Shown here piece by piece: positions 51,844 through 60,505 of a stretch of 64,000 bases of DNA. A program made the position numbers and the translations under genes. The stretch's first letter is position 1. Each line of letters starts with the position of its first letter. The stretch comes from a bacterium Scap17 (GTDB taxonomy: Bacteria; Pseudomonadota; Gammaproteobacteria; Pseudomonadales; Halomonadaceae), in the NCBI GenBank assembly GCA_013376735.1, contig VINJ01000001.1, forward strand, positions 2,728,001-2,792,000, read 5' to 3'. The notes below the pieces were generated by a model that did no database searches, was not told the origin of the DNA, and saw nothing but the letters and a program-made list of their open reading frames with translations.

Positions 51844-51891
51844 GCCAGACATGAAAAAGCCCCGCGATTGCGGGGCTTTTTCATGTCTGGC
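51844..51891. terminator. Perfect-palindrome bidirectional terminator
   Basis: A 22-base perfect stem (51844-51865 with 51870-51891), loop GATT and A5/T5 tracts. It sits between the convergent anti-sigma and mvaT-like genes. It shares its arm gacatgaaaaagcccc and loop with 36280-36323. Confidence 0.85.
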
Positions 51892-51922
51892 AGCGTCAGC
51901 TAGCTGGCAATCAAGCCAGTGC

Positions 51923-52306
51923 TCAGCTTTCAGTGCGCTCGAGCCAGGATTCGACGGTTTCCGCACCGTGCTCTTCCTTCCACTCTTTCAGCTGCTTGTG
52001 GTTGCCACCACGCGTCTCGATGACTTCACCGGTGTGCGGGTTCTTGTAGACCTTCAGCTTGCGCTTGCGACGCACGCCACCGGTCTTGCTTTCCGGTGCG
52101 GCAGCAGCCGGCGCCTGGGACGCTTTCGGGTCCAGCAGGGTAATGACGTCACGAGTGGACTTGCCGTACTCGCCCATCAGCGCGTCCAGCTTGTCCTTGA
52201 ATTCGAGTTCGTTCTTCAGACGGTCATCATTGCGCAGGCTTTCCAGCTGCTCTTGAAGTTTCTTGAGCTCTTGCTCTTTCTGCATGAAATCAGTCAACAG
52301 GGACAT
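51923..52306 (-). CDS. MvaT/H-NS-type nucleoid protein
   Basis: A 127-residue protein. A coiled-coil oligomerisation start (MSLLTDFMQKEQELKKLQEQLESLRNDDRLKNELEF) and basic linker precede a C-terminal DNA-binding part with KVYKNPHTGEVIETRGGNHKQLKEWKEEHG, the characteristic MvaT/MvaU pattern of Pseudomonas rather than the enterobacterial H-NS tail. Length matches MvaT (124). Family knowledge: it coats AT-rich DNA and silences acquired genes. GGAGA precedes the ATG at 52306. The upstream region is long and AT-rich, consistent with autoregulation. Confidence 0.94.
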   Translation of the reverse strand: MSLLTDFMQKEQELKKLQEQLESLRNDDRLKNELEFKDKLDALMGEYGKSTRDVITLLDPKASQAPAAAAPESKTGGVRRKRKLKVYKNPHTGEVIETRGGNHKQLKEWKEEHGAETVESWLERTES

Positions 52307-52746
52307 GAGTATCTCCAGGAGGTCGGGACAGACAGTTGAGTCACGAAAACACGATGCTGAGTGAGGCCCGGCGATATTCATCTGCCGTACATGTTTAACA
52401 GCGCGTTTTCATAAAGACTTGTGCAGGACACTCGGGACAGTTAAGCGCCCACACCAGATCAAGGGCGATTATAGACCGAGTCAACTGCAAGGTGAAGTCT
52501 TAAATAACATGTTTCCAAAGTATGCAATCTTTCCGATCAATGCAATAGCCAGAAAAAATTACTCACTGCCCAGGCACTTCATTATCCACTGTCACAACTG
52601 AAGGCAGATCTGACAAAAGCGTCTCTGCAACAACAGGAAGACGTCTTTGCCAGGACCTGATATCGGGTTCAAGGGCCCGCCATCACTGGATCTCCAATAT
52701 TCACGACATATGCACAGTTCATGACAACAACCCACAAGGAAGTATT

Positions 52747-52944
52747 ATGCAACCACTTGCCCGTTGGCGTGGCGGCGTCAGATTGCAGACTTTCGATGAA
52801 GGGCTGTCATTGCCTGCGCACCTCGAAAAGCATGCACCTGAACGAACAACAGAAGCCCATACTAAAGCAGGTAGCGAACTAATAGCGGTGAAAAATGCAA
52901 CACTTTCTCCAGAAAGCGTCACTTCAAAAACACCGTCAACCTGA
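52747..52944 (+). CDS. Possible small protein, unsupported by homology
   Basis: A 65-codon open frame beginning MQPLARWRGGVRLQTF with AAGGA seven bases upstream of its ATG. Its end overlaps the BirA-type operator of bioA. I recognise no family. It could be a real small protein, a leader peptide, or chance. Confidence 0.22.
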   Translation: MQPLARWRGGVRLQTFDEGLSLPAHLEKHAPERTTEAHTKAGSELIAVKNATLSPESVTSKTPST

Positions 52945-52965
52945 TAGAATGGTCAAAGTTGACAA
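52933..52965 (+). promoter_or_regulatory. BirA-type biotin operator before bioA
   Basis: The half-sites CCGTCAACC (52933-52941) and AGTTGACAA (52957-52965) form an inverted repeat of GTCAAC/GTTGAC, with 15 bases between them. This matches the layout of BirA operators (TTGT(A/C)AACC-N15/16-GGTT(T/G)ACAA). It lies 55 bases before the bioA start, so biotin-loaded BirA could repress bioA. Confidence 0.65.
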
Positions 52966-53019
52966 AGAATGCACTGTCACCACGCCATTCCACTCTCCCG
53001 CCACTCGCAGAGACACTCC

Positions 53020-54330
53020 ATGCCATTCTCCCAGATGCCGACGCGCGATACGGACTCACTTACTCTCTGGCACCCTTATACCCAGATGCAGGACATGCCA
53101 GCGCCATTGGAGGTGGTCGGCGGCACGGGGGCCCGCATGACACTGGCGGGAGGTGAGACATTGCTGGATGCGACATGTTCCTGGTGGTGCATGATCCATG
53201 GCTATGGGCACCCGCGCCTCGTCGCGGCCATCCAGCAGCAAGCGGCAGAACTCTGCCATGTGATGCTGGGGGGTATTCGCCATCGACCGGCCAAGGAGCT
53301 TGCCGATGCGCTGGTGCGCGTCACCCCTGAAGGCCTGAATCATGTCTTCTTCTCGGATAGCGGATCGGTGGGCATGGAAGTCGCCATGAAGATGGCAGTG
53401 CAATATCAGCAACAGCGTAAAGACCGCGATGACACGCGGGGACGGACGCGCATGCTGTCATTGATGAAGGCCTATCACGGCGATACGGCGGGCTGCATGG
53501 CAGTGTGTGACCCCGAAGAAGGCATGCATTCCCTGTTCGCCGATTTCCTGCCCAGACATCATTTCGCACCAGCGCCGACTGCCGGTTTCAGCGCCAGTCG
53601 TGAAGAGGTAGCAGACGATATCAGCGCATTGCGCGCCTGTCTGGAAACACACCAGCATGAGATAGCGGCATTGCTGATGGAGCCTCTCTTGCAGGCGGCA
53701 GGTGGCCTCAACATGTACTCGCCCTACTATCTGGAGGCGGCGCGCGAATTATGTGATGAGTTCGGAATCGTATTGATCTTCGATGAAGTCGCGACCGGCT
53801 TCGGTCGGACCGGCAAGATGTTTGCCTGTGAACACGCCAATGTCTCTCCTGACATCATGGTGCTCTCCAAGGGACTGACGGGGGGATATCTGGGACATGC
53901 CGCCACCCTGGCCCAGAGTCATATCTTCCATGCATTTGATGGCGAAGATGCCAACAGCGCCTTCATGCACGGTCCGACCTTCATGGGCAATCCACTGGCC
54001 TGCCGGGTAGCACTGGAGAGTCTCGCGGTGTTCGAGGAAGAGAATTATCTGGGCAAGATTGCCGAGCTCAATCAAGTGTTGCGCGACACCCTGCTGAATT
54101 TCTCCCACCCCGCCATTCGCGATATACGCGTATTGGGTGCTACGGCGGTGATAGAAGTGCACGATGCCAGCAGTCTGGCAGGCGCTCAGGCCCATGCCCG
54201 TGAACTGGGTGTCTGGTTACGTCCCTTCGGGCGCTGGCTCTATACCATGCCGGCCTATATCACCTCGCCACAGGACTTGCGCCAGATCACCCAGGCGATG
54301 ACCAGCTACTTCGAGACTCTGGAACACTGA
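53020..54330 (+). CDS. bioA: Adenosylmethionine-8-amino-7-oxononanoate aminotransferase
   Basis: A 436-residue PLP-dependent aminotransferase that makes 7,8-diaminopelargonate in biotin synthesis, using S-adenosylmethionine as amino donor. The start of the family (LWHPYTQM) is visible near residue 16; DEVATGFGRTG and the PLP-lysine motif VLSKGLTGGYL (Lys about 284) are clear, as is GPTFMGNPLACRVALESL. The start at 53020 is not certain, since an ATG at 53035 also precedes the conserved region. It is not next to other bio genes, but has its own BirA-type operator. Confidence 0.95.
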   Translation: MPFSQMPTRDTDSLTLWHPYTQMQDMPAPLEVVGGTGARMTLAGGETLLDATCSWWCMIHGYGHPRLVAAIQQQAAELCHVMLGGIRHRPAKELADALVRVTPEGLNHVFFSDSGSVGMEVAMKMAVQYQQQRKDRDDTRGRTRMLSLMKAYHGDTAGCMAVCDPEEGMHSLFADFLPRHHFAPAPTAGFSASREEVADDISALRACLETHQHEIAALLMEPLLQAAGGLNMYSPYYLEAARELCDEFGIVLIFDEVATGFGRTGKMFACEHANVSPDIMVLSKGLTGGYLGHAATLAQSHIFHAFDGEDANSAFMHGPTFMGNPLACRVALESLAVFEEENYLGKIAELNQVLRDTLLNFSHPAIRDIRVLGATAVIEVHDASSLAGAQAHARELGVWLRPFGRWLYTMPAYITSPQDLRQITQAMTSYFETLEH

Positions 54331-54357
54331 TGCACTGATTGCACTGACATACAACAC

Positions 54358-54422
54358 GACTGCCCCTGGCGATGTTCATCAAAGGCCATTGCTATCAGCG
54401 ACAAGCGCCATCAGGGGCAGTC
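54358..54422. terminator. Long-loop inverted repeat between bioA and yrbL-like gene
   Basis: The arms gactgcccctg (54358-54368) and caggggcagtc (54412-54422) pair perfectly across a 43-base loop between convergent genes. A possible but weak terminator. Confidence 0.35.
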
Positions 54423-54468
54423 ACCCTCGAGACCCACCAGTCTCGAGAGCCATCACCATCAGAGGCAT

Positions 54469-55086
54469 TCACCCCCACAGACGGGCTTCGAGCGCCTGAT
54501 AATCCTCTGGCGAGAGCTGACCGCCCTTGACCAGCTTCTTGAGGAAGTGACGATAGCGACGCGCGACCTTGCGCCGTGCCAGCCAGGCGACGCTGGTTGC
54601 CAGCGGAATGAAGTCAGGATTCGAGATACCGTCGATCAGCCACAACCTGGGGGGCTGGTCGTCGCTGAACTGGACCACGATATTGCGATCATTGAGATCA
54701 GACGGAATCAACCAGCGTTTCTCGAGATAGCGATAGAGATTGGCCAGCTCGCTCACCAGCACCTCGGCGCTCAGGCGCTCGGGGGTCTCGAGATGCACCT
54801 CGCGCAGTCGGCGTGACGTGGAGCCGTCACTGTCGAGAATCAGATCGAAGACCAGCCCGAGTCCCTCGGCGGTGGCGACACTGCCGTGGTAGGCAGGCAC
54901 ATAGGACCAGTCGCGCATGCCACGTCTGACCAGGCCCTCGAAATAGCGTTGCTCGCGTTCATTCTGGCGGCTGCCCTTGTCAGGGTAACGCGGGACCTTG
55001 ATGCAGCGATGGGGGTCGTTCGGGTCCTGATAGACACGCCGATCATTTCCCATGCCGATGACGCGGGCATTTTCCAGCTCCAGCAT
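54469..55086 (-). CDS. YrbL-family kinase-like protein
   Basis: A 205-residue protein of the YrbL family (PhoP-regulated in enterobacteria). A degenerate kinase fold is visible: VIGMGNDRRVYQDPNDPHRCIKVPRY (glycine loop and Lys), NLYRYLEKRWLIPSDLNDRNIVV (catalytic-loop equivalent with D-N), and LWLIDGISNPDFIPL (DFG-equivalent Asp). The substrate is unknown. AGGAG precedes the ATG at 55086, so I prefer it to the GTG at 55092. Confidence 0.9.
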   Translation of the reverse strand: MLELENARVIGMGNDRRVYQDPNDPHRCIKVPRYPDKGSRQNEREQRYFEGLVRRGMRDWSYVPAYHGSVATAEGLGLVFDLILDSDGSTSRRLREVHLETPERLSAEVLVSELANLYRYLEKRWLIPSDLNDRNIVVQFSDDQPPRLWLIDGISNPDFIPLATSVAWLARRKVARRYRHFLKKLVKGGQLSPEDYQALEARLWG

Positions 55087-55416
55087 GCGCACTCCTGTTG
55101 AATAACGCCTGCGACTGCAGCCGCCGGGCAGCGTGGCATTCTACAAAAAGCCGTCATGGCACGCCAACTTGTGCCATTTGCCAGCGCCCACGTTCATCGG
55201 CCATTCAGCTTGCGTTGCCCTTCTGGTAAGATTATGCGCCGTTTTTGACGGCATTCAGGAGGAAGCCGCAGGAACACTGCGACAGCAAGGCATTCGTCAC
55301 GAATGTACACGTCATGCGAGGCATTGCCCCGGGATCGGGTGGCCACGCACCCACAGTTCGCCCGCTCTGTCCGCAACACTCCCAAAGCTGGCACAACCCC
55401 ACATAGAGGTACTCGC
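55087..55416. other. Divergent promoter region before antiporter gene
   Basis: 330 bases between divergent genes. It should hold promoters for both. An in-frame upstream extension of the antiporter (to 55303) is non-conserved in character and is not taken as coding. No other gene is seen. Confidence 0.4.
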
Positions 55417-56763
55417 ATGAATGCGGTAATTCTGGCCGTCCTGGTCATGGTCGGCCTGTCGTTGGCTCGCGTCTCGGTCGTCTTCGCGCTGGTCGCCGGC
55501 GCCCTGGTCGGCGGTCTGTTCAGCGGGCTGTCCCTGACCGACACGCTCGGCGCCTTCAATGACGGTGTCGGCGGCGGCGCCAAGGTCGCGCTGGCCTACG
55601 CCACTCTCGGTGCCTTCGCCGTCGCCCTGTCTCGCTCCGGTTTGCCGGACCTGCTCGCCGCACGCCTGATCGGCCTGCTCAATGGCGAAAGCACGCCGCG
55701 CCGCCAGACGGCCATCAAGTACGGCCTGCTGGGCAGCGTGACCTTGGTCGCGATTTCCTCCCAGAACCTGATTCCGGTTCACATCGCCTTCATCCCGATC
55801 CTGATTCCGCCGCTGCTGGTCGCCATGAACCGCCTGCGTCTGGATCGTCGTGCCGTGGCCTGTGCACTGACCTTCGGCCTGACCGCGCCCTACATGCTGC
55901 TGCCGGTCGGTTTCGGCTCCATCTTCCTCAACGACATCCTGCTGGCCAACATCAATGAGGCCGGTCAGTCGCTCGGTCTCGACGTGACGCGTGGCATGGT
56001 GCCGATGGCGATGGCGATTCCCGTCGGCGGCATGTTCCTCGGCCTGCTGACGGCGCTGTTCGTCTCCTACCGCAAGCCGCGTGACTACGCGACCCGCGAG
56101 ATCAAGTCCAGCAACGTACCGCACCACACGCCCATGCACACGCCGTCCAAGAGCGGCCTGGTCATGGCAGGCATCGCCATCATCGCCGCCCTGGGCATTC
56201 AGCTGTATTCCGGCTCGATGATTCTCGGCGGCCTGGTCGGCTTCGCCATCCTCTCGCTGGGTGGTCTGTTCAAGTGGAACGAAGCGGATGACCTCTTCAC
56301 CTCCGGCATGCGCATGATGGCACTGATCGGCTTCATCATGATCTCGGCGGCAGGTTTCGCTTCCGTGATGAAGGCCACCGGCGACATCCAGACCCTGGTC
56401 GACGCCTCCTTCCATATCATCGGAGACAACAAGCCGCTGGCCGCACTGGTCATGCTGATGGTCGGTCTGTTCATCACCCTCGGCATCGGCTCCAGTTTCT
56501 CGACCATTCCGATCATTGCCGCTATCTACGTGCCGCTGGCGCTGCAATTCGGCTTCTCGCCGCTGGCCACCGTCGCGCTGATCGGCACCGCCGCCGCGCT
56601 GGGGGATGCCGGCTCACCGGCTTCTGACTCGACCCTCGGCCCGACGGCCGGCCTGAATGTCGATCAGCAGCACGACCACATCTGGGACAGCGTGGTGCCG
56701 ACCTTCCTCCACTACAACATCCCGCTGATCGTGTTCGGCTGGGTGGCCGCGATGACGCTGTAA
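55417..56763 (+). CDS. Na+/H+ antiporter-family (YuiF-like) membrane transporter
   Basis: A 448-residue polytopic protein with about eleven membrane helices. Family segments include [20 protein letters not shown] near the start, [22 protein letters not shown], and [34 protein letters not shown] near the C-terminus; the last is typical of the Na_H_antiport_2/YuiF group. Some members of that group take up amino acids such as histidine. Which ion or solute it moves is not fixed by sequence. GAGGT precedes the ATG at 55417. A terminator follows. Confidence 0.9.
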   Translation: MNAVILAVLVMVGLSLARVSVVFALVAGALVGGLFSGLSLTDTLGAFNDGVGGGAKVALAYATLGAFAVALSRSGLPDLLAARLIGLLNGESTPRRQTAIKYGLLGSVTLVAISSQNLIPVHIAFIPILIPPLLVAMNRLRLDRRAVACALTFGLTAPYMLLPVGFGSIFLNDILLANINEAGQSLGLDVTRGMVPMAMAIPVGGMFLGLLTALFVSYRKPRDYATREIKSSNVPHHTPMHTPSKSGLVMAGIAIIAALGIQLYSGSMILGGLVGFAILSLGGLFKWNEADDLFTSGMRMMALIGFIMISAAGFASVMKATGDIQTLVDASFHIIGDNKPLAALVMLMVGLFITLGIGSSFSTIPIIAAIYVPLALQFGFSPLATVALIGTAAALGDAGSPASDSTLGPTAGLNVDQQHDHIWDSVVPTFLHYNIPLIVFGWVAAMTL

Positions 56764-56806
56764 TCCGCTGAGCGACAGCCTCGCCCCCAAGCGAGATGCC
56801 AGACAT

Positions 56807-56851
56807 GACAACGCCCGACAGAGAGGACTCTCCTTACTGTCGGGCGTTGTC
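56807..56851 (+). terminator. Rho-independent terminator after antiporter gene
   Basis: A 15-base perfect stem (56807-56821 with 56837-56851) and a 15-base loop are followed by a short T-rich stretch (gttggtg). Confidence 0.6.
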
Positions 56852-56890
56852 GTTGGTGAGCCTGCTCAAGCGCAATGAATGGGCACCGCC

Positions 56891-56908
56891 ACTGGACAGC
56901 CATCCAGT
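56891..56908 (+). promoter_or_regulatory. LexA-like inverted repeat upstream of dinB
   Basis: ACTGG-N8-CCAGT, centred 28 bases before the dinB start, has the spacing of a LexA box (CTGT-N8-ACAG) but differs at the fourth base of each half. dinB is a classic LexA target, so a variant box is plausible. Confidence 0.35.
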
Positions 56909-56927
56909 CTTTTAGCATGATGCGCGC

Positions 56928-57986
56928 ATGCGCAAGATCCTCCACGCCGACTGCGATTGCTTCTATGCCGCCGTCGAGATGCTCCGCCATCCCGAGTGGC
57001 GCGAGGTGCCCATCGCCATCGGTGGCCGCACCGAGCAACGCGGTGTCATCGCCACCTGCAACTATCCCGCGCGTGCCTTCGGTGTACGCTCGGCGATGTC
57101 GACTGCCCGCGCGCTACGCCTGTGCCCACAGCTGATTCTGGTGCCACCGGACTTCGAGCGCTACCGCGCCGTCTCCGCCGAGATCCAGGCACTCTTCCAT
57201 GAGCTGACGCCCCTGGTGGAGCCTCTCTCGCTGGATGAGGCCTATCTGGATGTCAGCGCCGTGACTGACTTTCAGGGCAGCGCCACCTGGATGGCGCGCT
57301 GGCTGAAGGAAGAGGCGCTCAAGCGCACCGGCATCACCCTCTCCCTTGGCGTGGCCGCCAACAAGTTTCTGGCCAAGATCGCCAGCGACTGGGAAAAGCC
57401 CGACGGCCTGACGGTGATCACGCCCGAGACCAGCGACGCCTTCATCCGCCAGCTGCCCGTCGGCAAGCTGCACGGAGTCGGCCCCGCGACGCTGGCGCGT
57501 CTGACACGCCTGGGCATCACCACCTGCGAAGACATGCGCGGCACACCGTTGACGACACTGGCCGAGCACTTCGGCAAGTTCGGCACCCGCCTGCACGAAC
57601 TGGCGCACGGCATCGATGAGCGACCGGTGCGTGTCGAACGCGAACGCAAGTCGATCAGTGTCGAGCACACCTTCGATCACGACCTGCCTGACCTGCCGGC
57701 CTGTCTCGAACGCCTGCCCGCCCTGCTCGAACGCCTGACCAGCCGCCACGCCCGCCATGACCAGCCGGTGCTGGCCAAGCAGTTCGTCAAGATCCGCTTC
57801 AACGATTTCGAGAGCACCACGCTGGAAAGCCTGCTCCCCGCCTCGACCACCACACTGCCGAGCGCCAACAGCTTCGCCCTGCTGATGGAGCAAGCCTGGC
57901 AACGCGGCCATCGCCCTGTCCGACTGCTGGGTGTCGGCGTGCGCCTCAAGGCCCGCGAGGACGCCCAGCAGCTGGGATTGTTCTAG
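56928..57986 (+). CDS. dinB: DNA polymerase IV
   Basis: A 352-residue Y-family translesion polymerase. The catalytic motifs are at the start (ILHADCDCFYAAVE) and near residue 100 (SLDEAYLDV); the helix-hairpin-helix KLHGVGPATLARL and the little-finger domain follow. Length equals E. coli DinB (351). It ends VRLKAREDAQQLGLF, a clamp-binding QLGLF motif that docks on the beta clamp. It stands alone, preceded by a possible LexA-like box. Confidence 0.96.
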   Translation: MRKILHADCDCFYAAVEMLRHPEWREVPIAIGGRTEQRGVIATCNYPARAFGVRSAMSTARALRLCPQLILVPPDFERYRAVSAEIQALFHELTPLVEPLSLDEAYLDVSAVTDFQGSATWMARWLKEEALKRTGITLSLGVAANKFLAKIASDWEKPDGLTVITPETSDAFIRQLPVGKLHGVGPATLARLTRLGITTCEDMRGTPLTTLAEHFGKFGTRLHELAHGIDERPVRVERERKSISVEHTFDHDLPDLPACLERLPALLERLTSRHARHDQPVLAKQFVKIRFNDFESTTLESLLPASTTTLPSANSFALLMEQAWQRGHRPVRLLGVGVRLKAREDAQQLGLF

Positions 57987-58004
57987 CTCCTTGATCGTTC
58001 GCGG

Positions 58005-59150
58005 TCATGCTTCCGCTTTCGCCTCGGGCGAAGAGCGCTCTGCCGCAGTGGTACCCGCTTCGTCTTCATCGCCCCAATCTCCCCAGAGCGCAGAGGGAGA
58101 GCGCAGACGAATCTCCAGCGGCAGGCCTTCCACATCATGCCGAACGTCGATGGCTTCGAGGGGGCGCAACCTGACTTCGAGCATTGCTTGATTGGCATCG
58201 AAGGGGCCCGCCAGCTGTGAGGGCAGCTTCTGGGTCAGCTCCGGCGGCGCCACGATACGCGCCAAGACACTGCGGCCATCCGCGAAATGCGCCTCGGCCA
58301 CTCGCCCGACAGCCACCTTGCCGACATATTTCGGCGAGAAATAGGCATGCAGTTCCGGCGCATTGGCAGGCACCAGCACGCCCAAGGGTTCGCCAGCACT
58401 CACCTGCTGACCGGGCTGCACGTAGCTCTTGGCCAACAGGCCATCCTGAGCCGCCATCAAGGACATCGCCGCGATGCTGGCTTCGATACGCGCCAGCTGG
58501 CGAGTCAGATCCTGACGGCGCTGAACGACCGGGCCAGCCAGCTCGGAGCGCGTATTCTCGCGCAGCTGCAGCAGCAGGTTCTCACGCGCTCCCGACAGTT
58601 GATCCTGAGCACTGGCACGGGCCACGTGGATACTGGCGAGATCCGTCAGGGGGACCTCACCCTGGCGACGGAAGTCATCGAACTTGTCAGCCAGCCCGGA
58701 CTGGAAGCGCAATGAGGCCTCGGCGTCATCGACCCGCTGGCGAGCGGTATCGACCAGCGACTCGCTCTCTTGCTGTGCGCCCTTGGCGGGCAGCGTGGCC
58801 AGAATCTCCTTGAGCGCGGTGCGATCGGCCTCCAGCTCACCATCCTCAAGCACGAACAGGGTGTTGCCCTGCTTGACGCGCTGGCCGGCACGCTGAGGTA
58901 CATCAACGACACGCGCATCACGCGGACTGGTGATCACCAGCGGCTCGTGCGTCAGTACCGCCGGGGCCGACAGCAGCAAGCGGTCTCGCAGCGCATACCA
59001 GGAGAAAGCCACCACCGGCACCAGCACCAGGGCCATCAGCCCTATCCAGCGCCAGCGTCCTCCGCCCCGCCTGGCCTTGGCGTAAGGAACCTTCAGCCCG
59101 GACTGCTGGTCCGGGTGACGAGACTTTTCCGGGTCAAATCGAATATCCAT
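58005..59150 (-). CDS. HlyD-family membrane-fusion protein (Alg44-like), part of three-gene operon
   Basis: A 381-residue protein. A short cytoplasmic start and one membrane helix (about residues 36-53, GLMALVLVPVVAFSWYAL) precede a periplasmic part with a biotinyl-lipoyl-like hairpin (ITSPRDARVVDVPQRAGQRVKQGNTLFVLEDGELE), a coiled-coil region (residues 105-225), and the return lipoyl half AAQDGLLAKSYVQPGQQVSAGEPLGVLVP. Such proteins link an inner-membrane synthase or exporter to the periplasm; Alg44 does so for alginate. No PilZ domain is present. Its ATG overlaps the stop of the glycosyltransferase (TGATG), so translation is coupled. Confidence 0.9.
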   Translation of the reverse strand: MDIRFDPEKSRHPDQQSGLKVPYAKARRGGGRWRWIGLMALVLVPVVAFSWYALRDRLLLSAPAVLTHEPLVITSPRDARVVDVPQRAGQRVKQGNTLFVLEDGELEADRTALKEILATLPAKGAQQESESLVDTARQRVDDAEASLRFQSGLADKFDDFRRQGEVPLTDLASIHVARASAQDQLSGARENLLLQLRENTRSELAGPVVQRRQDLTRQLARIEASIAAMSLMAAQDGLLAKSYVQPGQQVSAGEPLGVLVPANAPELHAYFSPKYVGKVAVGRVAEAHFADGRSVLARIVAPPELTQKLPSQLAGPFDANQAMLEVRLRPLEAIDVRHDVEGLPLEIRLRSPSALWGDWGDEDEAGTTAAERSSPEAKAEA

Positions 59151-60505
59151 CAGAAGCGTTTTCCTCGGCGCAGGACCCACCACGGGGCCATGCTGGTTTC
59201 TTCGTGGCTGCGACGCAGCATTTCATTGAGAATCGCGACCAGTGCCAACAGACGCATGCTCAGCTGGTAGAACGGAAGCAGCGGCAGCCAGACCATGTTC
59301 CTGAGAGCGACCGGAATATCGCGACTGACACAGCAAAGCCCGGCCAGCGCGTACCAGCTGCACAACAGCAGATAGATGAGATAGAGCAGCACGCTGATCG
59401 ACACCGCATGCACTAGTGGCTGGGTGGCGTACCACCAGATGACATAGCCACCGATCAGGAAAGGCAGCGCCACGCTTTGCACCAATCCGTAGGTCATCGT
59501 GAACAGCGTACCGGGCCAGCCCATCAAACGCGGCCGCATGCCGCGCCAATGCTTGCGCAGGTAGATGAAATAGAGATCACCCTCCCAGCGCATGCGCTGA
59601 CTCGCCAGACTGCGCAGAGTTTCCGGACCATCCGTGAAGCCGACGGCCTCGGGGATGAACGCAAGTCGCATATGCGGATGGCGACGCTGGTACTGCTTGA
59701 GACGCAAGGTAAGATCCAGGTCTTCCGCGGTATGGGTGTCCCAACCGCCGACCTGACGCACGATATCGGTGCGGAAGATGCCAAAGGCCCCCGAGATGTT
59801 GTTGATCAGGTTCCAGCGCGCCAGCCCGGTACGGCCATATTCGATCGACAGCAGGTATTCCAGGGATTGCAGGCGTGTCGCCAGCGAGACCTTGCGGTTG
59901 CGAATACGCAAGTTGCCGGCAGCTGCCAGCACATCGGGGTCTTCGAACACCACCACGCTGCGCGTGACCATGTCACTGGCGAAGCCGGTATCACCATCCA
60001 ATGCATACACCAGCTCACCGGTGGCAAGCCCGAGCCCGGTATTGAGTGACGAGACCCGCCCGCCGCGCTGCCACTTGGGCACCACCCGCAGGGTACGGTT
60101 GGCATGCTGCCGAAAGGCACTGGCCTGGCGCCGGGCAGCTGCCAACGTCTCGTGATTGGCCGTGGCGCCATCGATCACCATGATCACCTCGACGTGGCCG
60201 GGATAATCCTGGTGCAACAAGGATTCGGCGCTGGCAGTCACCCCTTCGCCCTCGGAATAGCACAGCACCAGGCAGCTGACGGTGGGATAGCGCTCAGGCA
60301 TGACCCTGTCATCATGGGCGCTGCCCCAGCCGCGATCGCGCAGATGGCCGACCATGCCAGTAATCACGATGGCGGCCAGCGGCAATTCGAAGAGAATCAA
60401 CAAGGGCAGGATGGATACCGCCACCCACGGCGAGTGCAGCATCGAGCCACTGACCCAGTGCATTTCCATCAATACCTGCGAGACAAAGATATCCAGCTCT
60501 CTCAT
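59150..60505 (-). CDS. Membrane glycosyltransferase family 2 (BcsA/PgaC-like)
   Basis: A 451-residue polymerising glycosyltransferase. Two N-terminal membrane segments (residues 28-50) precede the GT-A domain: SCLVLCYSEGEGVTASAESLLHQDYP, MVIDGATANHET, YALDGDTGF (DxD), HTAEDLDLTLRLKQY (TED, catalytic base) and ASQRMRWEGDL (QxxRW). Three or four C-terminal helices complete the pore. These are the signatures of processive synthases of cellulose, poly-N-acetylglucosamine, hyaluronan and similar. The polymer is unknown. It lies between the zinc-regulator gene and the HlyD gene, overlapping both. Confidence 0.94.
   Translation of the reverse strand: MRELDIFVSQVLMEMHWVSGSMLHSPWVAVSILPLLILFELPLAAIVITGMVGHLRDRGWGSAHDDRVMPERYPTVSCLVLCYSEGEGVTASAESLLHQDYPGHVEVIMVIDGATANHETLAAARRQASAFRQHANRTLRVVPKWQRGGRVSSLNTGLGLATGELVYALDGDTGFASDMVTRSVVVFEDPDVLAAAGNLRIRNRKVSLATRLQSLEYLLSIEYGRTGLARWNLINNISGAFGIFRTDIVRQVGGWDTHTAEDLDLTLRLKQYQRRHPHMRLAFIPEAVGFTDGPETLRSLASQRMRWEGDLYFIYLRKHWRGMRPRLMGWPGTLFTMTYGLVQSVALPFLIGGYVIWWYATQPLVHAVSISVLLYLIYLLLCSWYALAGLCCVSRDIPVALRNMVWLPLLPFYQLSMRLLALVAILNEMLRRSHEETSMAPWWVLRRGKRF

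Larger units (their letters stand above)
52307..53019. other. Long AT-rich divergent region between mvaT-like gene and bioA
   Basis: About 710 bases, noticeably richer in A/T than neighbouring genes, especially 52380-52600. It must contain the mvaT promoter and, nearer bioA, a BirA-type operator. One 65-codon frame (52747-52944, plus) is listed separately. No tRNA was recognised. Confidence 0.5.
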
